Source: Paragordius varius (Eukaryota; Nematomorpha). From it: a stretch of DNA of 64,000 bases. The notes below the pieces were generated by a model that did no database searches, was not told the origin of the DNA, and worked only from the letters and a program-made list of their open reading frames with translations. The stretch spans positions 1,116,001 to 1,180,000 of the forward strand of contig OZ176051.1 in the NCBI GenBank assembly GCA_964247055.1. Reading direction: 5' to 3'. Positions 12,782-24,300 of the stretch are shown in pieces. Made by a program: the position numbers and the translations under genes. Every line of letters begins with the position of its first letter. The first letter of the stretch is position 1.

Positions 12782-14506
12782 ATGACCAAATCCGGAGTAA
12801 AAATATTTTTAATTATAGACTTTATTTTCTTACAAAGATAATTTTCGAACCTATAAAATACATATTGCAGCAAATTATTCAGGCTTCAATGTCAAGGAGG
12901 ATCCCAGTTTTAAATTTGGAGAGACTAACAAAACCAAAAAATTTCTACAAAACTTTCCCTACGGCAAAGTAAAATTTATCTAATTCACAGGTTCCAGCCT
13001 TTTTGACACACGATGGCAATCCAATATTTGAAAGCAATGCTATTGCATTTTATGGTATATCTAATAATTATTCATGATGACACTTGTATTGTTGATTTCC
13101 TGATACTATGATTAGTCTTACTGAATTTTTATTTTGCAATAAATTTTTTTAAAATTAATGATCATTAGTTAATTTTAAAGCCGGAATTATGCATTTATTT
13201 TATTGTTATTTATAACTTAACATTCTAATTTATTTTTGGATTAATAAACATGTTTTACAAAACTCATGGTCTATATTAGGTTTGCACTAAAATGAAAAAC
13301 ATATAATTAAAAAATTATGTGTGCTATACAATATTTTCAATTATTTTTATGGTTATTTAGTTGCGGATGGAAAATTGACCCCTAAAACATTTTACGAAGA
13401 AGCTTTGAATCAACAATGGTTACAATTTTCCGAGAATGAACTTTTACCGTCTCTTTGTTCTTGGATTTTCCCTTATTTGAGTTTAATGCCGCATGATGCC
13501 CAAACTGAGCGAAAAGCTATCGAGGAAGTCAAACGTTGTTTAGAAGTTGTGGATAAACATTTGTTGCTTCATACATATTTGGCTGGAGAACTAATATCTT
13601 TGTCTGATATCGTGTTGGCCTCATATCTTGTTAAGCCTTTTAAACTGTTAATGACACCCGAATTCCGGAAACCGTTTAGAAGTTTGTTGCGATGGTTTGA
13701 TACAATTATTAACCAACCCGAAGTCTCAAAGGTTATTGGCAAAATTGAGTTTTGTGCCAAACCTCCGACATTACCAGTTGCCAAACAACAAGGTAATATA
13801 TTATTTTTTTAAAACCACTCATAAGCACTTTTACCAGATTTCTACTGGGGTCAAAAGTCGTCACGAGTTGGAATATTATTGTATTAATGGGTGGGAATTA
13901 TGAACAATTTATAAAACTCATAATTAATTTAACATTGTAGTGTCCGCTCCACCAACAACCAAAAAAGCAGCAGCAGTCGAAAATGATGGAGATGATATGG
14001 AAGATTTTATGGAAGAAAAGAAAACAAAAGATCCGTTTGCTGATATGCCTAAGGGAACTTTCAATCTTGATGAATTTAAACGCGTTTATTCCAACAATGA
14101 AACGACCGTAAGTCTCCCGTATTTGTGGCAACACTTTGATTTTGACAACTTTTCCATGTGGTTCTGTGAATACAAATACCCTCAAGAACTTAAAAAGGAT
14201 TACATGAGTTGCAATCTCATAACTGGTATGTTTCAACGGTTAGACAAAATGCGCAAAAATGCTTTTGGTAGTGTTATCCTATTTGGGCAAGAGTCTTCGT
14301 TCACCATTTCTGGCGTTTGGATGTGGAAAGGCCACGAGCTGGCTTTCCTCCTTTCGCCCGATTGGCAAATCGATTACGAGTCCTATGAATGGAAAAAGTT
14401 GGAACCCAACAAAAACGAAAAAGATAAACAACTTGTTAACGAATATTTTTCGTGGGAAGGCACATTCGGTGGCAAACACTTTAATCAAGGAAAAATATTT
14501 AAATAA
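12782..14506 (+). CDS. EEF1G: Elongation factor 1-gamma
   Basis: Scaffold subunit of the eEF1B exchange complex, which recharges eEF1A with GTP in translation. Five exons: 12782-12796, 12819-12968, 12991-13054, 13361-13792 and 13941-14506, giving 408 residues (human 437). The first two introns are only 22 nt each; the others are 306 and 148 nt. The N-terminal GST-like half contains [24 protein letters not shown] and FLTHDGNP; the C-terminal EF1G domain is strongly conserved ([50 protein letters not shown], ending HFNQGKIFK). The linker is shorter than in vertebrates and acidic/lysine-rich. The first exon has just five codons. AATAAA overlaps the stop codon. Its stop lies 10 bp from that of the opposite-strand DEF8-like gene. 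The gene looks complete. Confidence 0.97.
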
Positions 14507-14516
14507 ATTATTATAT

Positions 14517-17064
14517 TTATTTCATCATTTCAGCTTTTTTATTTATCCTTCTCATACATCTTAAGCAATTGTTTTGTTCAAAACACAATCTACGTATTAT
14601 TATAATTATTCATGTACTTGTGATAAACGGCTAAACAAACGGGGCAAATATTTGTGTTGGAATCAAATGCATACAAAATGTCATTTTTGTTACAAAATTC
14701 GCAAATAAATCCTTTTCCTTGACACAGTTTACATTCGTGTTTGATGTGATTGCTAAACGAATTAAATATGAGACTTAATTTGGGCAATAAAATATTTTGG
14801 TTGATTTGAATCAAATCTTGAATGCTATACATTTCACCCCCATCTAAAAAATGTCGAAATTCTTTAAGCTATATATATAATACATTTATCGAGTTATATT
14901 GAAACCTTTTGCAATAATTTCTGTTTGATAGCCACGCGGCAAGTAATTAAATACATTTTCATATACAAAAAATGCGTCCTTAGTTCATGCAATCGACCCA
15001 ATTGAGGTATTCGGTTAAAAAGCATTGGATTTATATCCATCAAATGAATACACGGTTTTTTTTCCATAACCTCCAAAAAAAGTTGAGATTCTTTGCTAAC
15101 TCTCCGCATTTTGAAATCCCAATTATGTAATACTCGCGCTGGAATAGTCATATAATTGTTGCCAAAACAATCATTACAATACGCTAATCCTGTGTAATCA
15201 CAAATGTTGGTGCTTTTAACTTCCATTTTATCTAAATTAGTATTAGAGAAAGAATTAATTAAACTATCGATGACTTTTAAGATGACCAAACAATCATCGA
15301 AAATTAAACATTATTTTTTTAGCTTAAACTTTTTTTGTAGACACATGACCGCCCAAAAGAGTTATGCTTTAATTTTAATATATTCAAAAGTCGGCAAAAA
15401 ATTAAAAAAATAGCGGTATTATAATTGATAGGGAAATCAAATTAAAGTACTTTAAAATCAATGTTATTAAAAACTTTGACCGTTGGATAGGATATATGGC
15501 AAAAAAATGAACAAATCGCGATATTTTTAAAAAGGTCTTTCTACAAGTCTTAAATTTTTCATTTATAAGAAAAATTTGCAAGTTTAATTCCAATTTCTAA
15601 AATGTAAAAATATTTGGCAATCAAGTTGGATGATGATTTTTAAAGTATTTTTTAATTATTTTCTTTGACGCTAAATACAAATATCGATGAATTCGCAACC
15701 GAACCATGTATTTATTACATTATTTTATTTTAGATAGGAAAAAATCTTAAAAATAGACGTAAGTATATAAACTAGTGGTATTAAAACCGCGCCCAAAGGC
15801 CGCATGCGGTTCTAAATCCTTTTTGTGGCTTTGAATTATTTATCAAATTTTTATGTACTTATTTGGAAAGTAATATCTACAAATATGTCAAACAGCTATA
15901 AATTTATTTGTAAAAAATGCCCTTACAAGAAAATATATTTTTGGCCCTTCAAAATCTTTTGAGTACCACTGTAAACATAAAAAATTATCGTATATTCAAA
16001 TCAGAATAAAAATGCCTTAATCATAAAATAAATTATCCTCGATGAGGTTAGTTATAATGAGAAATATATTGTATTTATTTTATAAGCCATTTTATATAGA
16101 GAAACAAAGTGGGCTATTTACGTACTTCGTATTTTTTCGCACATTTAGCATTTTATTACCGATCAATAATTGAATATAAATTTTAGATTTTTTTGTGCAA
16201 AATCGTATAATATTAATTTTTTTCGTGATAAAATATCGCTACAAGACAAAAATGTATGTATTTATTTTATTAACATTTGTTTTTTCTCATCTTTTTATTA
16301 GTAATTCCGAAATTTTAATGATAGTTTATTCATATTGTGATTTGTTGTAATACTTTTTATTTTGATATTGTATTTAGTTAAACCTAGATATCTAAACAGC
16401 CAAATTGTTGTTTGATTTACTCAAATTTTAATAAGAAAACCAGCGAAAAAAAAATTTCTTAGGTGATATTCTAAAATTTACGCATATACCTTCTATGTCG
16501 AGAGTGTTTTTACATTTAGCGCATTTAAAATCTTGATTGGTGTAACCAGTTTCGGGTCGGATACTCAAAATATATGTCGGGTATTTATCAATATAATTTT
16601 TTGGGCATTGTCCATCAAATTTTGAAAAACATTTCGCATGGAGAATAACATTGCAAACTTATATTAAACCACAATTATTACATATACATCGGAAGGATTG
16701 TTGCAAAAGCGATAAAATATTTTGATTACATTGAATGCATTTGGTCTCAAATCTAAAACTCTTTTGAGCAACAAAAAAATGTCCATTTTGTGAAGATTTG
16801 TTATGGAAATCCTTTATTTTATGTGATAAGAACTTCGGCATCTGCCATCATTTTATATTTGATTAAAATAATTTCATGCACTAAATTTTTATATGCGTTT
16901 GAGTTTGGTGTAGTTTTTTTCAGGCCGCCAATACATGCTTTTAATTGGGATTCTAAAAAATCCCTATTGTCACAAAAATAGATTGAATCACGCGTTTCAG
17001 CTTGTGAAAATGATGCGGCTCTTAAAGACGACCAAATTTCTTGCTGGGTAATTGGTGGATTCAT
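14517..17064 (-). CDS. DEF8: DEF8-like Rubicon-homology protein
   Basis: Relative of DEF8/PLEKHM/Rubicon, which bind Rab7 and act in lysosome positioning and autophagy. Six exons: 17064-16834, 16811-16682, 16657-16490, 15231-14906, 14868-14618 and 14589-14517, giving 392 residues. Introns are 22, 24, 1258, 37 and 28 nt. Splicing out the 24-nt intron restores a perfect C1 zinc finger (H, CxxC, then CIFC with HAKC and a final Cys at the right spacings). Splicing out the 28-nt intron restores the final CxxC of the Rubicon-homology domain (CLRCMRR). Between them are [27 protein letters not shown], a PLLF-like [24 protein letters not shown] and [14 protein letters not shown]. The N-terminus is sh shorter than human DEF8. 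The start codon is one base from that of DBR1, and no upstream exon is obvious. Assigned to DEF8 rather than PLEKHM1 because no RUN or PH domain is seen. Confidence 0.88.
15768..15971. repeat. Possible hAT-type MITE in the DEF8-like intron
   Basis: The left end (TAGTGGTATTAAAACCGC) and the reverse complement of the right end (CAGTGGTACTCAAAAGATTT) resemble hAT terminal repeats. A GC-rich palindromic patch (GGCCGCATGCGG) sits near the left end, unlike the AT-rich surroundings. No matching 8-bp duplication was found. Confidence 0.4.
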
Positions 17065-17065
17065 A
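17065..17065. promoter_or_regulatory. One-base gap between divergent start codons
   Basis: The DEF8-like start codon (17064-17062, minus) and the DBR1 start codon (17066-17068, plus) are separated by one nucleotide. Any promoter or 5' UTR of either gene must lie in the coding region of the other, unless an unseen upstream exon exists. Confidence 0.7.
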
Positions 17066-18295
17066 ATGTCAGCTGAACTTGAATATTGTGTAGCGGGGTG
17101 TGCTCATGGAGAATTGGATTTGATATTTAACACAATCAAATATATGAATAAAGAAAAAAAGCGTAATATTGTTTTACTTCTATGTTGTGGTGATTTCCAA
17201 AGCGTAAGAAACGAGGTTGATTTAGATTCTATGGCAGTACCTAATAAATATAAGCACATGAAAGATTTCCATTACTATTATAATTGTGAAAAAACAGCTC
17301 CCTGTCTCACCATATTTATCGGTGGAAACCATGAAGCTTCAAATTATTTATGGGAACTTCCCTTTGGCGGATGGGTCTGTCCAAATATATTTTACATGGG
17401 TCATGCTAACGTTTTAAATTTACACATAAGGCATAATGAGAAGCGTGCGTAAATTTTATGTAATTTTTTAGTTACTAAATACAGAATTGGTGGACTTTCT
17501 GGCATTTTTAAGCAACCGGACTACAGTAAAGGCCGATGGGAAACACCACCATTCAATGATAATTCGAAAAGAAGCATTTATCACATAAGAAATCTCGATG
17601 TATATCGCCTCAATCTTGTTAATGAACCGTTAGACATGTTTTTATCTCATGATTGGCCCAAAAACATACATTTATACGGGGATCAAAAATTGTTATTACA
17701 GAAAAAACCGTTTTTCCGGAACGATATAAAGTCGGGCGAGTTAGGGAATCCGGCATTGACGGAACTTTTGAAAAAACTTAAACCTTCGTTCTGGTTTAGC
17801 GCACATCTCCATGTCAAATTTGCAGCTCAAGTTGATCACGGGACGATAAATATTGAAGAAAATGCAGAAAATTACAATGTTTCATCATCAACAAAGTTTT
17901 TGGCTTTGGATAAAGCTTTACCCAAGAGATCTTTTCTTCAAGTCCTTCCTTTCGATTACAAAAATCAAGAAACAACCGAATGCCAAAATATTGACACCAA
18001 AAATTCAGATATTCAAGAATCATCGCCAAAAATTACCCTACATTATGATGTGGAATGGATAAATATATTGCAACTTACCAATTCTGAAACTAATTTATCC
18101 TCAGGAACGACTTTTATTGAACAAAAAACTCAAATAATTAATGATGATTTTTCTAACACAAAAGCATTAGAAATAAAAGAATGGAATGAAGATATGAGAG
18201 TGGCCGAAAATCATATAAACATTCAAACAACACAATTTTGTGAAAAATTTAATATACGTAATATATGTAAAGAATTATTAGCTTTGAATAAATAA
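17066..18295 (+). CDS. DBR1: Lariat debranching enzyme
   Basis: Hydrolyses the 2'-5' bond of excised intron lariats in the nucleus. Two exons, 17066-17444 and 17472-18295, separated by a 27-nt intron, give 400 residues. The metallophosphoesterase core is intact: [10 protein letters not shown] with Cys12 and His14, [11 protein letters not shown] with Asp43, GGNHEAS with Asn88-His89, [23 protein letters not shown] and [13 protein letters not shown]. The 27-nt intron falls just before the [10 protein letters not shown] segment, and only its removal keeps the frame open. The C-terminal third is low-complexity and Asn/Thr-rich, as usual in the family. It starts one base from the DEF8-like gene and ends 49 bp from the EIF3C stop. 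AATAAA overlaps the stop codon. Confidence 0.96.
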
Positions 18296-18344
18296 ATCAT
18301 AATATAGAAAAAAATGATTTATTTTTAACGACGACATTAATAAA

Positions 18345-21300
18345 TTATTTCTTGGCTGAAAGCGAATTAGCCATAGCGAAATTCGCATATCCATAATTTT
18401 GAGTTCCACTGTAGTTTGTGTAATTCGAGCTCCCACTGACTATAAATTAAGACATTAAAAATTAATAAAAAATAAAATATATAATAAAATTTAGCGAAAA
18501 CTAAATATGTTTAATATTGGCTAAAAATCAATGAAATGGTTTTGCTATCAGGCGAATTGAGCTTTGTAAAAATTTATTTTAATCTAATAATAATGGCAGA
18601 AAGCCGCATTTATTTTAAATTATAATGATAAAATGGATGACATTTGTTAAAAATAATTTTTCATGCCTAAAATTGAAAGATTGTTATTTAAATAAATTTA
18701 CAATGATATTTACTTGGGTATGGGGATGAATTGTTTCCATACCATTTGATTTCTGCCAATTTATCGTTCAAATCAGAAAATTGTATAATTTTATCGCTCA
18801 TTTGAATTACCAAAGATTGCAATTTGTTCAAATCAGCCCGATGCATATATAAAAGTTCCGACGTTTCATCAAATGAAGCCTAAAAATTTGATTTAAATTT
18901 AAGGGGAAAAGGCAGAAAAACGGATCAATAACAATATAAATATATTTTTTAAATCTAAAATGTATAATAACGAAATATATTACTGAAGACATTTACAAAA
19001 AAGAATAAAATATTTATTAAATAAATGCCGTCAAATATTATTTATGATGATTATTATTCTGTTATTGGAGATGCTTATATATTCCAATTAATTTTTATCA
19101 CTGATCTCCTAAATAATTAAAATGATAAATCTAGATAAAATAGTAGGATCTGAGTTTATAATAAGTGCCAGATGTTTGTTCATTGGATACTTACAAAACT
19201 TAACTGCAATTCAAAAAACGTATTATCCAATAACTTAATATTCCATTAATTTATGGATTATTTTATTTGAAGTATCAAAAAAACGGAGTGTAGTTTATAA
19301 ATAAATTAAAAAAGAGCGATAATGTAAAATAAAATTACCAAAATTTCATCATTCATGATCATTCTATTCAAAATTTTGGTTATGACAGGGATATCAAGTT
19401 CAAACATTGAGTTGAGTTTCTTTAGACTAATGGTATCATAATATCCACCATAGGCTAACAAATAGACTCGCAAACATTCCTGTTTAATTTTGCCAATTAT
19501 CATGTCACAAATTTTGACGCTTTGAGGGAAAAGATCCCACACCTAACATTTCAATAAAAAAAATAAACTAGAATAAGTATGGAAAAAATTGTTTGAGTAA
19601 AAGTTTTACATACTTGCAGATTACAAAAAATTTAATCATGTTCATCCAATTTAAATAATATAAAAGACTTGCAAAATAGACAAACTTAAGTATGAATACG
19701 AATACAGTTAATAAATTTTTATAAAGATCTTAATAAATATAAAACAACAAATAAGTGTCAATAATGTTGTGGAGATTAAAATTATTACAAATATTTATAT
19801 GAATGCTTTAAAATTAATAATATTGATTGGATGAATGAAAAACATGCTTGTTTGCATATATGTTAAACATTACATAATCTTTTAATATACTCCAATTATA
19901 TTGCTTGGAAAATATTTTATTTCGAATAAATCAGAGCTAACTTTTATATTATACCATTTGAAGTTCAAATTCACCCTTGAACAATTCAAATTCACCCTAA
20001 AAATGAATTATGTCTTGTCGGGCTAATATAACTCATCATTAATATAAAATATATTCTTATGGCATAGTTTATTATTATTTCAGTATTATATTAATTTTAT
20101 TCGTAATTTTATTCTTTAAAAATATAAAAAAATATAGGTAATTTTTAATCTTTAAAACACATAATTTCTTTTAGGGTGAATTTGAATTGTTCGAGGGTGA
20201 ATTTGAATTGTTCAAGGGTAAATTCAAATAGTTTAAGGGTGAATTTGAACTGTAAATGGTATATTAGGGGATTTGTATAATTGCAATCGGGATGAATGAA
20301 AAACATGCTTGTTTGCATTTATGTTATAAATCACATAATCTTTTAATATACCCCAATTATATTGCTTGGAAAATATTTTATTTCGATTAAGTCACAGCTA
20401 ACTTTTATATTATCAAAAAGTAAACTAAAATATAAAAATGCGTACCTTGGATTTCGTTTTATCATTAATGATGAAATCTCGACAGGCTTTCCAATCGCCG
20501 CGTTTCATGGCTTTATGAGCGGCGACCACGTGATCTCGAATATTGTCAGGAGGACCTAACAACAATTGGCGCTCACTCATTCGCAGCTGATAGTAAAAGT
20601 TTTTGCTAATCATTTTGCGTTTCTCCACGTCACCCACTTAACATAAAAACAGTTTTGTACCATTTTTTTCAGTATTAATAAAGACAAAACAAAAGAGTAC
20701 GGAATTAATTAATAATTTTTTGCGCAGGAACTAACAAGAACAAAGAGACCTAGAATAACACTGATATTCAACGTAAACTAAAATGTACGAAAGACCCTTC
20801 GTCCATACAATTAATATTATAAAAAAGTTTAAAAAATCTTTATATTTATACTATAAATTAATTAAAAACTTTTCTAATATATATTACCAGCTATGTAAGG
20901 CGTTTCCAAACACATTGCACAAAAGAGGTAAACGAATTCAATGACATCCAAATTGATGTGCATGTGGAAAGGCACTTGTCGCAATCGTTCCATCTTTTCT
21001 TGTTCGGCCGTTAAAGGATTTTCCGCAAAATGAGCTCGGACCAAAGGATTTTGACTCAATATTCCTTGACCTGTGTGGAATTGTGTAATAAAAAGATTAT
21101 AAAAAGAGTAAAAAAAAATTGTTTTAGCAAGCTCATAAGTAATTGGTCAGTATAAATTATATACAAGATTTTAAGTCTGGCTAAAAGGAAACCTAAAATT
21201 AATAAAAACAAAAAATGTTTTCAAACTTAACAACTCACTTATGTAAAATTACATTTATCATTTCACAATATCTTAAAACCTGTATATAAAATATTAGAAT

Positions 21301-24300
21301 GTTAAAGCAAAATATACCTAATAATTCCTTTGTCCTTCCACTGCTTTGTATGTCTAGGAGGGCGTCATGAGCTTCCTTAAGCAGGGCATGGCGAAAAGCA
21401 CAAAGACCCAGTTGGACGATTGCCCGATTATAAAGCGTTTGCGTTGGATAATCGCTGTGTTGAATCGAATCCTGTAGGTGGGACATGAGAAGCAAATCTC
21501 TGGCTTTGAACCAATCGTCATGCAGGGATGCTATAATTGAAAAAGATAATTTAAATCTATAATTTGATAAAATCTTTTTTAGGTTAGTGCGAATGACCTC
21601 AAAATGTATAAAACAAATTGGCTCTTTTCTAAATAAAATCTTAAGGGCATATATACTTTAATAATATTGTGTAGTACATTTTTCTCTAATCGATTATTGT
21701 TTGATAAAGATATAAAGGACTATAAGCATAGCATAAAATATATTATTTTTTCTCTTTTAAAATAAACTTCTCTTTCATCATTAGAGGATTAGATAATGTA
21801 TATCATGGTTTGACGGAATAAAATCTTATGTTTATTAAATAATAAAACACTTATCATTTTATAATCAAAAATGAATGTTTAAATTAAAACATTATTTCTA
21901 TAATTGGTGTGGATATTTATCCTTAATAAAATTAAATCCAACATTTTAAATGCAAAAATTGATTAAACAAAAACCGAAATAAATGTGAAAGAGTATGGCT
22001 CGTGTTCTCATGCGGTCAGTGTCATCATTCTGATACACGTACGTAAAGTATTGATCCAGTTCACAACTAGAAAGGGAAACTTTATAATGTGAATGTTCAA
22101 TGCGTCTCATATAAATGCGACATAACTCATTACAAGTGCTTTGAGAAGTGGCAGCTTCGAGATAGCTTTGTAGCTCATCAATCAAATCACACATTGTTTT
22201 CTCATCTTTGAGTCGATCCAAATATTCTGTACTATGGGCATCGCAGTTTTGAAGAATTTTAGTAAACTCTTCATCAGCCAATTCAAGCAAGGAAAGAACA
22301 CACATTTTCATTTTGATTGTCCCATCGGGTTCAGGCTAAAGACATATATATATATACCATTATTTATTCAAAAAATTAAGCATGCGTGCAAATATATAAA
22401 TATATATTTTATTTTTCGACTTTTATAGTAAAGTCTTTATCAAAAAAAATATAAAATGAATTGTAACGTAATAAGATGCCTTATTAGTGTGATATAGGTA
22501 ATTGATGAAAAAAAACCAGTAACATCAAATTGCTGTATACTGGAAAAAATCAATTACCTTTACAACATTATAAAAGACATTAATATTATATAACAGGGGT
22601 GGCCAACGAGGTGACCGCGGTCACTTTCGTGACCGCGACAACTCAAAAAGTGACCGCCTGAAAATATTTTTTTTTAAAAATTTTATTGATTTTTTTCGGA
22701 TAGTTGGCTACTTCTGAGCGAATTTAAATTTAAAATACAAAAAAATACGGTTTAAATTAAAAATAAACGTCTAAGAAAATGGTGTAAGGAATTATTTTAT
22801 TAATTATAATTCATATGTTTTGGAGCATTTGCATTAAAACTTAAAATCAGTCATTTCCCTTGAATATATCAAAACTTTGAGCAAAGCTTATTCATAAATC
22901 AGAAGCATAATCGTGAAGTTAGATTTGATTTGATACACCAAAAGTAGGTTTTTAAAACTTATATTTTAGAATGAGCCAAAAAAAGTTGTACAGATACAAG
23001 AAAGATTGGGAGCACGAATACTTTTTTAATATGATAAATGAAACATGCATCTGTCTAATATGCAATAGTACTGTTGCTTTGCCCAAAAAGTCAAATATTG
23101 AAAGACATTATAGATCTCTGCATCCACATTACTCCAAAAACTACCCCTTACAAACTCAAGAACGCAACATTAAAGTAAAGGAATTAAAAGAACAATTATC
23201 CGCCTCACAAAATAGCATACTTAAATACAACAAAGACTATAAAAATGCTACGATTGCTTCATTCAAGGTAGCGGAAATACTCATTTGGAACAATAAGCCA
23301 TTCCAAGATGGTGAAATATTTAAAGAAGCCTTTATTAGCGCTTGTGATATTTTATTTGAAAATTTTGATAACAAAAATAATATTATGACAGCTATTAAAA
23401 GCATAAGCTTATCGAGAAATACCGTTATGCGCAGGGCTGAAGATATTAGTAATAATCTTGATGAAATTTTACATGAAAATATTAATAACTGTATTTTTTT
23501 TCCTTGCAACTCGATGAGTCCACCGATTATGTAGGAATCGCCCAATTATGCATTTTTATTCGTATGATATTTAGTGATTTATCTGCAAAGGAGGAATTAT
23601 TAACTATAATACCTCTCCACGAACGAACCAGAGGGCAGGATATTTTTGATTCTTTTTATAAATTTATCACAGATACGAAACTTCCCATCGTAAAACTCGC
23701 ATCTACACCTACTGATGGAGCTCCAGCTATGATTGGCGTTAACAACGGCTTTATCGCTTTATGTAAAAATCACAGTGCATTTCCCAAGTTCATTGATTAC
23801 CATTGTATAATCCATAATCAAGTTTTATGTTCAAAAGTTTTAAAATACCATCATGTAATGAACCCCTGTTTTAAAATTGTTAACGCCATTCGAACAAAAA
23901 GCTTGTCCCGCCGCCAATTTCGAATTTTGCTAAATGAGTGCGGCGTAGAATATGGAGAACTTTTATTACATACTGATGTAAGGTGGTTGAGTCGTGCCGC
24001 ATTTTTAATTAGATTTAGGCAACTTTTACCACAAATAGAAATTTTTTTAGATAATTCTAAATTTTCATACCCCGAATTGAAAGATCAAGATTGGCTGCTT
24101 GATCTTGCATTTTTATGCGATATCACGGAAAAATTGCATAAATTAAACATCCAATTACAAGGAAAAGATAAAACAATAATGGATATGATGGGTGCTTTAA
24201 AATCTTTTAAGGAAACACTAACAGTAGTAGAAACACAATTAAAAAACCGAGATTTAAAACATTTTTTTAATCTGGCAGCGGTGTCTGAAAAAATAGAGAT

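Noticed and set aside
13898-14236. A minus-strand ORF inside EEF1G
   Set aside because: Shadow of the conserved EEF1G reading frame.
16658-16681. Alternative 12-, 15- and 30-nt introns in the DEF8-like C1 finger
   Set aside because: Only the 24-nt choice restores the exact C1 spacing of Cys and His residues.
23484-23520. Programmed frameshifting in the hAT transposase
   Set aside because: hAT transposases are not known to use it; a T-run indel or base-calling error is simpler.
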